Origin: Caulobacteraceae bacterium
GTDB lineage: Bacteria; Pseudomonadota; Alphaproteobacteria; Caulobacterales; Caulobacteraceae
Direction of reading: 5' to 3'
DNA length: 9,559 nt
Assembly (NCBI GenBank): GCA_947456005.1
Contig: CANGRP010000084.1
Location: 1-9,559 of the forward strand
The first letter of the stretch is position 1, and every line of letters starts with the position of its first letter. A model generated the notes under the pieces. It worked only from the letters and a program-made list of their open reading frames with translations. It made no database searches and was not told where the DNA came from. A program made the translations under genes and the position numbers. Shown one piece after another: positions 1-6,727 of the stretch.

Positions 1-114
1 CGCCTGCCGGTCATCGTCGAAGACCATACCCAGCCGGAGCTGGACCTGAACGGCTCCCGGGCGCCCAGATCAAGTTCCGATAACCGGGAACCGGCTGTCA
101 GGCCTTCTGTCTGA
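1..114 (+). CDS. C-terminal tail of an unidentified protein (partial, 5' end outside window)
   Basis: Frame 1 is open from the window edge to a TGA at 112-114 and encodes 37 residues beginning RLPVIVEDHTQPELDLNGSR. The first ~20 codons end mostly in G or C, as in the real genes of this window, which supports genuine coding. After about position 60 the codons lose that bias, while frame 3 gains it and reads ...GAQIKFR before a TAA at 81-83. The true C-terminus may therefore be the frame-3 one after a frameshift, or the tail may simply be low-complexity. I do not recognise the family. It is convergent with the exported-protein gene that ends at 127, 12 bp away. Confidence 0.45.
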   Translation, partial: RLPVIVEDHTQPELDLNGSRAPRSSSDNREPAVRPSV

Positions 115-126
115 AGCGAGGAGGCC

Positions 127-1023
127 CTAATCGGCCCTGATGGACAGGAAGGCCCGGGCCGCGGCGAAATCGCCGACCTCGAGGTAGATCTGACGGGATG
201 GGCCCGAGGAGAACAGGAACTCGACCCGGATGGCCTCGCGGGGATCGAGGTCCGCCATGGCGGCTGCAGCTGCGTCCGGGAACCGGAAGGCCCAGCCGGA
301 GGTCATCCCGGGCGGCAGGAGATCCGCCCCCGCCGGGGACCGGCTCTCGGCGGAGTAGGTCTCGAACGGCCCCACCCGGGGCATTCGCCTCTGGAGGGGG
401 AGGGTCTTCAGACCTTCCCCCCTGGCGTCGAGATAGGGGCCTGAGGTCAGCCGCCTGTCCCGCATGACGATCCTTGCGGCATAGGGGCGGGCGCCGTCCG
501 GAAAGCTCGTCACCACCATCAGACTGTCCGAACCCACCCGACTGGCGATGCCGAGCCGTATCTGGATCCCGCCCTGGCGGACATCCTGGCTCAGCCTCCA
601 GAGTGGCCGCTGGGCGCTGACCGACCTGTCCGCCTTCCAGATGCCGACATCCCCCGGAAAATCCTGTCGCAAGAGCCGGGCGTATCCAGCGAAGCCGCTG
701 CGAACCCGCTGGGCCGCGATCCCGAGGTCAGGGGAGTCGCAGGGCGTGGACCTCGCCCGGGCCCGGGCCCTTTCTGCAATGCCCCGAAGGTCCTGAACCG
801 AGCTGCCCCCCCTCAAGGCGGCGCCCCGCGCCTGCTCGCGCCCGGACACAAGGGCGGACTGGAGCTGCGGCGTGAAAAGGTTGCAGCGGTCGCCCGCCTC
901 GGCCATCAGGCTCCGCTCGTAGTAGAGGTCTGTCGCCGCCGCAGCGGCCGCCCCGGCTGCGAACACCGCCGCCATCGCCATGCCCAGGGCGGCGGGATTG
1001 ATGAGCGTGCGGGGATGGGGCAT
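127..1023 (-). CDS. Exported protein of unknown function (signal peptide, 298 aa)
   Basis: This encodes a 298-residue protein. The N-terminus is basic (MPHPR), followed by a long Ala-rich hydrophobic stretch (about residues 10-30) that looks like a cleavable Sec signal peptide, so the mature protein would start near T31/D32 and be periplasmic. The mature part begins DLYYERSLMAEAGDRC and is Arg/Ala rich. It has two cysteines early on (C47 and C95) that could form a disulfide, then a mostly beta-like C-terminal half. The frame stays open upstream to 1407, but I chose ATG 1023 for three reasons: GGAAGGGAG lies just before it, the signal peptide starts there, and the upstream extension overlaps the divergent DUF1491 gene. 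It resembles conserved hypothetical proteins I associate with Caulobacterales. No catalytic motif is evident and I assign no function. Confidence 0.82.
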   Translation of the reverse strand: MPHPRTLINPAALGMAMAAVFAAGAAAAAATDLYYERSLMAEAGDRCNLFTPQLQSALVSGREQARGAALRGGSSVQDLRGIAERARARARSTPCDSPDLGIAAQRVRSGFAGYARLLRQDFPGDVGIWKADRSVSAQRPLWRLSQDVRQGGIQIRLGIASRVGSDSLMVVTSFPDGARPYAARIVMRDRRLTSGPYLDARGEGLKTLPLQRRMPRVGPFETYSAESRSPAGADLLPPGMTSGWAFRFPDAAAAAMADLDPREAIRVEFLFSSGPSRQIYLEVGDFAAARAFLSIRAD

Positions 1024-1051
1024 GGAAACTCCCTTCCAGGGTCCGACCGAG

Positions 1052-1066
1052 CCGCCGTCCCGGCGG
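1052..1066. other. Short perfect hairpin in the divergent intergenic region
   Basis: CCGCCG and CGGCGG form a 6-bp perfect inverted repeat around a TCC loop. It lies in the 81-bp gap between the divergent exported-protein gene and the DUF1491 gene. It falls in the expected 5' leader of the - strand gene and could be an operator or an mRNA stem. In DNA this GC-rich a 6-bp stem can arise by chance. Confidence 0.25.
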
Positions 1067-1104
1067 GTCGCCTCCGGACGCACCTTAGACCAGCGACGAG
1101 ACGC

Positions 1105-1437
1105 TTGAAATTCTCCACGGACATCTGGGTCGCCGCCCTCATCCGGCGTGTCGAGCTCGGAGGGGGCTTCGCCGTCGTGGTCCACAAGGGCGACGCGCGC
1201 GCGGGGTCGGTTCTCGTCAAGGTTGTAAACCGATCCAGCGGCCAGATTCGGCTTTTCGCCGAAGCGACCCGCGTAGACGGGGAGACCGTCTGGATGCGGC
1301 CCTCGCGCGCCGAGAAGGAGGTGGACCTTGACGCCTACATCGCCCGCGCCCGCCGCATCGATCCGGATCTCTGGGTCGTGGAGGTTGAGGACAGGGAAGG
1401 ACGTCATTTTCTGACTGAAGACCTTGAGGAAAACTAG
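1105..1437 (+). CDS. DUF1491 family protein
   Basis: This is a 110-residue soluble protein. The sequence from FSTDIWVAALIRR through the run near AGSVLVKVVNR, VWMRPS, the stretch ARRIDPDLWVVEVEDREGRH and the end FLTEDLEE matches what I know of DUF1491 (Pfam PF07372), a small alphaproteobacterial family of unknown function of about 110 residues. The frame is open back to an ATG at 1015, but that extension overlaps the start of the divergent gene and has no family resemblance. I chose TTG 1105, directly before KFSTDIW, which gives the usual family length. No signal peptide or membrane segment is present, so it should be cytoplasmic. The next gene on the same strand begins 95 bp downstream, so the two could share a transcript. 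The molecular function is unknown. Confidence 0.85.
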   Translation: MKFSTDIWVAALIRRVELGGGFAVVVHKGDARAGSVLVKVVNRSSGQIRLFAEATRVDGETVWMRPSRAEKEVDLDAYIARARRIDPDLWVVEVEDREGRHFLTEDLEEN

Positions 1438-1508
1438 GCCATCCTCTGGATTTCGTGGCCGAACTTCCCTAGTTAAACACTATCCGGGGTGTCCGCCGCG
1501 CGGGTCAT

Positions 1509-1523
1509 TCCACCATAGGTGGA
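1509..1523 (+). promoter_or_regulatory. Hairpin overlapping the ribosome binding site of the 129-aa gene
   Basis: TCCACC-ATA-GGTGGA is a perfect 6-bp inverted repeat with a 3-base loop. Its 3' arm contains most of the GGTGGAG that serves as Shine-Dalgarno for the TTG start at 1533 (8 bases between GGAG and TTG). If the stem forms in the mRNA it would hide the ribosome binding site. It could instead be a dyad DNA site. The structure is seen directly; the regulatory role is inference. Confidence 0.4.
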
Positions 1524-1532
1524 GATGCGTTC

Positions 1533-1922
1533 TTGCTTTTCCTGATGAATGACTGGGTGATGCAGTTCGACCAGAAGGCGATGGTCGAAGACCTTCTGAC
1601 CTACAACATCCGCGAGGTGACCTTTCCCCAGGTCCTGATCCTTGGTCAGGAACTCTACGCCCAGGATCCGCAACTCCACCTGAGGCAGCCCGTCCAGGCG
1701 CGGAGACTGGCCGCCCTTGTCATGGCCAAGCAGCCCGCCGTGAACGGCGTCCTCTTCGTGGCCCCGCACCCGGGGTGCAACTACAAGGATGTCGCTGTCC
1801 GCTACTGCAGCGTCGGCTACGACATGTTGGCCCAGTTGCTGAAGCTGCAGGAAACCCACAAGAGCGGCGCCTGGGCCAACAGGGAAGTCTGGAACAAGCT
1901 CGGGAACCGGACCGGGGCCTGA
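1533..1922 (+). CDS. Conserved-looking cytosolic protein of unknown function (129 aa)
   Basis: This is a 129-residue protein without signal peptide or membrane span. Visible stretches include MVEDLLTYNIREVTFPQVLI, APHPGCNYKDVAVRYCSVGY and a Lys/Asn-containing tail. Strong G/C preference at third codon positions and a globular composition support it over the overlapping antisense frame (1473-1946), which is a reverse-strand shadow. The start is uncertain. TTG 1533 has GGTGGAG at good spacing. ATG 1545 (MNDW) and ATG 1560 (MQFDQ) are in frame but lack a Shine-Dalgarno at normal distance. Two cysteines in the segment GCNYKDVAVRYC might bind a metal, but no known motif fits. It lies 65 bp upstream of prfC and may be co-transcribed with it. 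I do not recognise the family. Confidence 0.75.
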   Translation: MLFLMNDWVMQFDQKAMVEDLLTYNIREVTFPQVLILGQELYAQDPQLHLRQPVQARRLAALVMAKQPAVNGVLFVAPHPGCNYKDVAVRYCSVGYDMLAQLLKLQETHKSGAWANREVWNKLGNRTGA

Positions 1923-1987
1923 CCGGGCGCATGACAAATCCGGCACTCTGAATTGCGCCTTCGGCGCCCTCGGGCTACCTCGACCGC

Positions 1988-3589
1988 ATGAGCCAGTCCC
2001 CCGCCGCCGAGGCCGCCCGCCGTCGTACGTTCGCGATCATCTCACATCCAGATGCGGGCAAGACCACCCTGACTGAGACCCTCCTGCTGTCCGGGGGTGC
2101 GATCCGGGCCGCCGGACAGGTGAGGGCGCGGGGCGAGAATCGCCGCACCCGATCAGACTGGATGAAGATCGAGCGCGAACGGGGCATCTCGGTGTCCGCG
2201 AGTGTGATGACCTTCGACCACCAGGGCCTGATGTTCAACCTGCTGGACACCCCGGGCCACGAGGACTTCTCGGAGGATACCTACCGCACCCTGACGGCGG
2301 CGGACGCCGCCGTGATGGTGCTTGACGCCGCAAAGGGGATCGAGCCGCAGACCCTGAAGCTGTTCGAAGTGTGCCGCCTGCGGGACATTCCCATCGTGAC
2401 CTTCATCAACAAGATGGACCGGGAGGCGCAGGATCCCCTTGAGCTCCTTGACGAGATCGCCAGCAAGCTGGCGCTGAACCCGGCGCCGCTCTTCTGGCCC
2501 GCAGGATCCGGTGGCCGGTTCAAGGGCATGCTGGACCTGCGCTCGCGTCTGTTCCTGCCCTTCGAGCGGTCGGCCGTCGAACGCGAGCAGGCTGGCCATC
2601 CGCCCCCCGTGCCCGGGGACGGCGCAGCCATGGACACCTATCTGACTCCGGACGAGCGGGACGAACTCCTCGAGAGTGCGGAACTCGTCCAGGGTGCTTC
2701 GCCCGCCTTCGATCCCCAGTCCTTCCTGGAAGGCCATATGACACCGGTGTTCTTCGGGTCGGCCCTGAGGCGGTTTGGCGTGGAGCAGCTGCTGGACGGC
2801 CTGGGCGTCTACGCGCCGCCGCCAAGACCCGTCGCCGCGCTCCGGACGGCTGCGGAGACCCACGTGGCGCCTGGCGACCCTGAGGTCAGCGGCTTTGTCT
2901 TCAAGGTCCAGGCGAACATGGATCCCAACCACCGGGACCGGATCGCCTTCCTGCGACTCTGCTCTGGCCGGTTCCAACGCGGCATGAAGCTCAAGGTCCA
3001 GAATACTGGACGCCAGCTCTCGGTGAATGCTCCGATCATGTTCTTCGCCTCGGACCGGGAACTGGCTGAAGAGGCGTTCGCCGGCGACGTGATCGGCATT
3101 CCCAACCACGGGATCCTGAGGGTGGGAGACAGCCTGTCGGAATCTGGCGCCCTGAGGTTCGCGGGGCTCCCCAACTTCGCCCCGGAGATCCTCCAGAGGG
3201 TCCGGGTCAAGGACCCCCTGAAGGCCAAGCACCTGCGCCGGGCCCTGGAGGGGCTGGCGGAGGAGGGTGTCACCCAACTCTTCCGACCGACCATCGGCTC
3301 CGACTTCATCGTGGGAGCGGTCGGGCAACTCCAGTTCGAGGTCATGGCCGACCGGCTCGCCAGCGAGTACCAGCTTGAAGTGATCTTTGAGGCCAGCCCC
3401 TACGCGGAGGCGCGTTGGGTCACCGGGTCCGAGGCGGACCTTGGAGCCTTCTCGGCCGCCTACCGCTCCGCCATGGCCGAGGACATCGACGCCCAACCGG
3501 TCTTTCTCTCGAAGTCGGGCTGGGAGACGGGTTACGTCGCCGAGCGCTACCCCGGAATCGCCTTTGCCCGAACCCGGGAACGGGGCTAG
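1988..3589 (+). CDS. prfC: Peptide chain release factor 3 (RF3)
   Basis: RF3 is a translational GTPase that removes RF1/RF2 from the ribosome after peptide release and contributes to termination accuracy. The protein is 533 residues, close to the ~529 of E. coli RF3. All GTPase signatures are present: P-loop SHPDAGKTT (19-27), the effector region ERGISVSASVMTF (64-76), G3 DTPGHEDF (87-94) and G4 NKMD (141-144). An EF-Tu domain-II-like region begins near residue 297 (DPEVSGFVFKVQANMDPNHR), followed by the RF3 C-terminal domain (for example QLQFEVMADRL). ATG 1988 is used; no strong Shine-Dalgarno is visible, and the 65-bp gap to the preceding gene may carry a promoter. The gene is followed after 8 bp by an rRNA methyltransferase and then a pseudouridine synthase, forming a ribosome-centred operon. 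No key residue is missing. Confidence 0.97.
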   Translation: MSQSPAAEAARRRTFAIISHPDAGKTTLTETLLLSGGAIRAAGQVRARGENRRTRSDWMKIERERGISVSASVMTFDHQGLMFNLLDTPGHEDFSEDTYRTLTAADAAVMVLDAAKGIEPQTLKLFEVCRLRDIPIVTFINKMDREAQDPLELLDEIASKLALNPAPLFWPAGSGGRFKGMLDLRSRLFLPFERSAVEREQAGHPPPVPGDGAAMDTYLTPDERDELLESAELVQGASPAFDPQSFLEGHMTPVFFGSALRRFGVEQLLDGLGVYAPPPRPVAALRTAAETHVAPGDPEVSGFVFKVQANMDPNHRDRIAFLRLCSGRFQRGMKLKVQNTGRQLSVNAPIMFFASDRELAEEAFAGDVIGIPNHGILRVGDSLSESGALRFAGLPNFAPEILQRVRVKDPLKAKHLRRALEGLAEEGVTQLFRPTIGSDFIVGAVGQLQFEVMADRLASEYQLEVIFEASPYAEARWVTGSEADLGAFSAAYRSAMAEDIDAQPVFLSKSGWETGYVAERYPGIAFARTRERG

Positions 3590-3597
3590 GCGGGCGG

Positions 3598-4509
3598 ATG
3601 ACGCCGCCAGTCCTGCTCTATGGCCATCCGCCGCCGGCCCTCTTCATGGAGCCGCCGGGCGCGATCCAGGTCTCGCCCCTGGAGCCCGCGGGCGCGGACC
3701 TGTCCGAGCCGCCCGCCTTCCAGTTCGGCTCAGCCCTGATCCTTGCGCCGCCCGGCCGCCTGGAGAGAGGTTGGGTGCTGGCGCGGGCGATTGACGTCCT
3801 GCCTCCGGGCGCCGAGATCATCGCCCTGGCGCCCAGGGACCGAGGGGGCGCCCGCATTGCAGACTCCCTCCGCGGCTTTGGCTGTGAGGTGGCGGATGAA
3901 CCGCGCCGCAAACACCGGATCTGCACCACCCGCCGTCCGGCCGTGCCGACGGGACTGCAGGCGGCCCTCGACGAGGGTGCTGCCCGGCTGGATCCGCGTC
4001 TTGGTCTCTGGACCCAGCCGGGGGTCTTCAGCTGGGACCGGCCCGACCCGGGCACCGCCCTGCTGCTGGAGGTCCTTCCGGCTCTTGAGGGACGCGGCGC
4101 TGATTTCGGCTGCGGCCTTGGCGTCCTCGCCCTCTGCGCCCTGCAAAGCCCCCGGGTGACGGACCTGGAGCTGTGGGACATTGATCGCCGCGCCATTTCC
4201 TGCGCGCGCCGGAATGTGAGCGATCCCCGGGCCCTCTTCCGGCATGCCGATGTCCGCCGGTCCGGCGGCGGCCAGGCGGACCTCGACTTCGTCCTCATGA
4301 ATCCCCCGTTCCATGACGCCGGGCGAGAGGACCGGGCCCTCGGGGTGGCCTTCATCGAGTCCGCCGCCCGGAGACTCAAGCCGGGAGGCGCCTGCTGGGT
4401 GACCGCGAACCGTCACATGCCCTACGAGGCCGCCCTCTCCTCGGCCTTCCGGGACGTGCGCCTCGCGGCCGAGACGGGGTCGTACAAGGTCTACGAGGCC
4501 CGCCGATGA
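3598..4509 (+). CDS. rsmC: RsmC-like 16S rRNA (guanine-N2) methyltransferase
   Basis: This is a class I SAM-dependent methyltransferase of the RsmC/RlmG type (COG2813). RsmC methylates G1207 of 16S rRNA. The protein is 303 residues, somewhat shorter than E. coli RsmC (343). The N-terminal ~120 residues resemble the degenerate methyltransferase domain of RsmC (LILAPPGRLERGW, then KHRICTTRRP). Next comes the family hallmark PGVFSWDRPDPGTALLLEVL, the SAM-binding loop DFGCGLG (169-175), the acidic WDID strand, and the catalytic NPPFH (235-239). It ends with RRLKPGGACWVTANRHMPYE. ATG 3598 follows the prfC stop by 8 bp; the frame is open further upstream but only inside prfC. Its last bases overlap the next start (ATGA at 4506-4509), so translation is probably coupled. 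The exact target base cannot be proven from sequence; RlmG is the main alternative. Confidence 0.88.
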   Translation: MTPPVLLYGHPPPALFMEPPGAIQVSPLEPAGADLSEPPAFQFGSALILAPPGRLERGWVLARAIDVLPPGAEIIALAPRDRGGARIADSLRGFGCEVADEPRRKHRICTTRRPAVPTGLQAALDEGAARLDPRLGLWTQPGVFSWDRPDPGTALLLEVLPALEGRGADFGCGLGVLALCALQSPRVTDLELWDIDRRAISCARRNVSDPRALFRHADVRRSGGGQADLDFVLMNPPFHDAGREDRALGVAFIESAARRLKPGGACWVTANRHMPYEAALSSAFRDVRLAAETGSYKVYEARR

Positions 4510-5270
4510 ACAGGCCCCCCGCTGTGAGGCTCGACCGTCTCCTGGCCAACCTGGGCTATGGCTCCAGGCGTGAGGTGCATGTGCTGGTGCGGGAGCGGAC
4601 CGTCGTCCTCGACGGACAGGTCGTGACAGACGCCGGCGCCCGCATTGCGCTGACGCGCGACCTCCCGGAACGGCTCTCCATCCGGGGCGCGCCCGTGGAC
4701 CCGCCGGCGCCGCTCGTCCTCATGCTGCACAAACCCTCGGGCGTGGTCTGCTCGCACCGGGAGCCCGGTCGTAGCGTCTACGAGTTGCTCCCGCCCCGCT
4801 GGCGCAGCCGGACTCCGGCCCTGTCGACCGTGGGCCGGTTGGACCTGGACACCACGGGACTCCTGCTGATCACAGACGACGGTCCCTTCCTGCACCGTGT
4901 CATTTCGCCACGATCCCACGCTCCAAAACGATACATTGCGACCCTTGAGTCGCCCCTCCGGGGGGACGAGGCCGACATCTTCGCCCGGGGCGACCTGATG
5001 CTCGAAGGAGAAGAGCGGCCCCTGGCGCCTGCCTGGCTGGAAGTCCTGGAGCCTCGTCTTGCGCGGCTGACCATAACGGAGGGCCGATTTCATCAGGTCC
5101 GGCGCATGTTTTCCTCGGTGGGAAACCATGTTGTCAGCTTGCACCGGGACAGAATGGGCTCTCTGGAGCTACCGCCGGAACTTGTGCCAGGCGCCTGGCG
5201 GATCTTGAGCCCGGCGGAGTGTGAATCCGCCCTCAACCCAGCACAGGACGGACCCCTCCGACTGGCATGA
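4506..5270 (+). CDS. rsuA: 16S rRNA pseudouridine(516) synthase, RsuA family
   Basis: This enzyme isomerises a uridine in rRNA to pseudouridine; RsuA acts on U516 of 16S rRNA. The protein is 254 residues. An S4 RNA-binding domain occupies about residues 7-60 (RLDRLLANLGYGSRREV, then VVLDGQVV). The catalytic domain starts at KPSGVVCS (76-83). It contains the catalytic loop VGRLDLDTTGLLLITDDG with the nucleophilic Asp at D113, and the conserved EGRFHQVRRMF (192-202) followed by VGNHVVSLHRDRMG. The latter, together with LESPL and the SPR-H region, matches RsuA better than RluB, RluE or RluF. The start overlaps the methyltransferase stop by 4 bp, indicating translational coupling. The pairing puts two 16S modification enzymes and RF3 in one transcription unit. 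Confidence 0.91.
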   Translation: MNRPPAVRLDRLLANLGYGSRREVHVLVRERTVVLDGQVVTDAGARIALTRDLPERLSIRGAPVDPPAPLVLMLHKPSGVVCSHREPGRSVYELLPPRWRSRTPALSTVGRLDLDTTGLLLITDDGPFLHRVISPRSHAPKRYIATLESPLRGDEADIFARGDLMLEGEERPLAPAWLEVLEPRLARLTITEGRFHQVRRMFSSVGNHVVSLHRDRMGSLELPPELVPGAWRILSPAECESALNPAQDGPLRLA

Positions 5271-5292
5271 GGTTTGCTGCTCAACTCCAGAC

Positions 5293-5324
5293 TGCGTCCC
5301 GACGGCCCGCTCCGGGACAACGCA
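5293..5324 (+). other. Imperfect hairpin between rsuA and the TPR-like gene
   Basis: GTCCCG (5296-5301) pairs with CGGGAC (5313-5318) around an 11-base loop. After a 3-base bulge, TGC (5293-5295) can pair with GCA (5322-5324). It lies in the 69-bp gap after rsuA and just upstream of the chosen start of the next gene. There is no downstream T-run, so it is not a canonical intrinsic terminator. It could partly separate the two transcripts or be chance. Confidence 0.25.
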
Positions 5325-5339
5325 GGCCGGAGCGTAAGA

Positions 5340-6716
5340 ATGTTCGGACTGAACCGTCAGGTCAGGAAGCTAATTGAGGAGCAGGGGGGTGGATTCGCGC
5401 GGGAGGGCCTGACCGCTGACGATCTGTCTTTGATCGAAGTGCTTCCCCTCGGCATGTTGCTGAACGAGGCGAAGGAGACCGACACCCTTGCGGGGCGGGC
5501 GAGTGGCCGCAAGCGGTCCATGCTGCGTCTGGACTCCGCCATCCTCTGGCTGGAAGTCACGCGCCGCAGCGGCGAGGTCCGCGCCCTGAGCCGGGCCGCC
5601 TCCGCCGCGGAGGGCGCCCTTGAGTTCTTCGGACCCAGTTCGGCAAGCTGGGCCCGGGCGCGTTGCGAACAGGGTTACGCCGCCCTGTTGGGCGCAGAAC
5701 TCTTCGGCGACGCCAGCCTGCTGGATGCGGCTGAGGACGCCTTCGAGGACTCCCTCTCCGGCTCCCGGCGCGGTCTTGTGGCGCCTCATTCGGAGATCGG
5801 TCTTCTGACCGTAGCCGGGCGACGGATGGTGTCGACGGGAGACGCCCAGGCGGCGCGGGTCGCCGCGGCGCGGTTCGCCCAGCCCATCGCCACTCTCAAG
5901 ACCATGTCCCGCAGGATACGGGTGGCCCGGATGCTGTCTGTGGAGGGCCATATTCACCGCGCTCAGTTACTGTGCGATTGGGGCTCGCGCCTCAGTGATG
6001 CGCCCCTCCTCCGGGCCTCGGTGCGTGACACCCAGTCTGCCGCCTCTGGCCTCACACCTGACTTCGAACCCCTGACCATCGCCCGGATCGGGTTTGTCAG
6101 GGCTGCAGCGCAGATCGCCATTGGCGAGGTCGAGGAGGATGCCGAGATCTGCCTTGCGGGGGTGAACCTGCTGGACGGCGTCCTGTCGGACCTTCTGCTG
6201 GAACACAGCCCCCTTGACCGTGCGAAGGGGGAGTTCCTCCGCGGGCGCGGACACCAGATCCTCGGGGATATCTCCGGCGACGCCCTCAGCTTTGAGCGCG
6301 CCATCGCCTGTTTCGACCAGGTCGACAAGATCACCCAGAACCGTGAAGGCCTCGTCCTGAAGGCGCAGGCTGCGGCGCAAAGGGCCCTTTGCCTGGCCCG
6401 TGCAGCCGAGATTTCAGGGGATGTGGCGGTCCTGAACTCCGCTGAGCGGGCCTTCCGGTCGACGCTGGTGAGTGTCTCGGTCGCCCGGGACCCGGAATCC
6501 TGGGCCCTCCTGCAGCTCAATCTCGCGCGTCTCCTCCTCGCCAGGCTGGACATTACCCGGAAGGACCGCGGGGAGCGCGCCGGAGCGAGGGCGGCCCTGT
6601 CGTCTGCACTCGACGTCCTGTCCGAGCGCAACCTTCGGGCGCTTGGACGCTCCGCTTCAAGCACCCTCGATCTCGTGGGCGCGGCGATGCAGGATGGGGG
6701 AGGTCTCCCTCCGTAG
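5340..6716 (+). CDS. TPR-like helical repeat protein of unknown function
   Basis: This is a 458-residue, almost entirely helical cytoplasmic protein rich in Ala, Leu and Arg. It contains repeats resembling the TPR-type consensus 'P..WA..Q..LG.AL..LG......L..A..AF..AL'. One runs from GPSSASWARARCEQGYAALL through LLDAAEDAFEDSL (residues ~98-139, W104). Another runs from ARDPESWALLQLNLARLLLA (W388) to the end. Between them are degenerate units such as SFERAIACFDQV and NSAERAFRSTL. Such arrays usually serve as protein-protein scaffolds; no partner or enzyme domain is visible. The frame extends upstream to a TTG at 5274, but ATG 5340 (MFGLNRQ) has GGAG seven bases before it, so I use it. It is the last + strand gene of this block and ends 11 bp from a convergent operon. 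It may be co-transcribed with rsuA. Confidence 0.82.
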   Translation: MFGLNRQVRKLIEEQGGGFAREGLTADDLSLIEVLPLGMLLNEAKETDTLAGRASGRKRSMLRLDSAILWLEVTRRSGEVRALSRAASAAEGALEFFGPSSASWARARCEQGYAALLGAELFGDASLLDAAEDAFEDSLSGSRRGLVAPHSEIGLLTVAGRRMVSTGDAQAARVAAARFAQPIATLKTMSRRIRVARMLSVEGHIHRAQLLCDWGSRLSDAPLLRASVRDTQSAASGLTPDFEPLTIARIGFVRAAAQIAIGEVEEDAEICLAGVNLLDGVLSDLLLEHSPLDRAKGEFLRGRGHQILGDISGDALSFERAIACFDQVDKITQNREGLVLKAQAAAQRALCLARAAEISGDVAVLNSAERAFRSTLVSVSVARDPESWALLQLNLARLLLARLDITRKDRGERAGARAALSSALDVLSERNLRALGRSASSTLDLVGAAMQDGGGLPP

Positions 6717-6727
6717 AAAGCCTCGGA

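Noticed and set aside
1024..1407. N-terminal extension of the exported protein to a start at 1407
   Set aside because: It would bury the signal peptide inside the protein and overlap almost all of the DUF1491 gene; ATG 1023 has a good ribosome binding site.
1437..1460. GGCCA...TGGCC stem just after the DUF1491 stop
   Set aside because: Five pairs, an irregular interior and no T-run; not distinguishable from chance.
1473..1946. 157-codon - strand open frame opposite the 129-aa gene
   Set aside because: The + strand frame has the expected third-position G/C bias and a globular composition; the reverse frame is its shadow.
1955..1967. Hairpin GCGCC-TTC-GGCGC before prfC as an intrinsic terminator
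   Set aside because: The stem is only 5 bp and no T-run follows; such short GC palindromes are common in this base composition.
2153..3496. 447-codon open frame antisense to prfC
   Set aside because: It lies entirely opposite a gene with all RF3 motifs. Its composition (many His, Val, Asp, Gly, Arg) is typical of a reverse-strand shadow in GC-rich DNA, and it has no recognisable domain.
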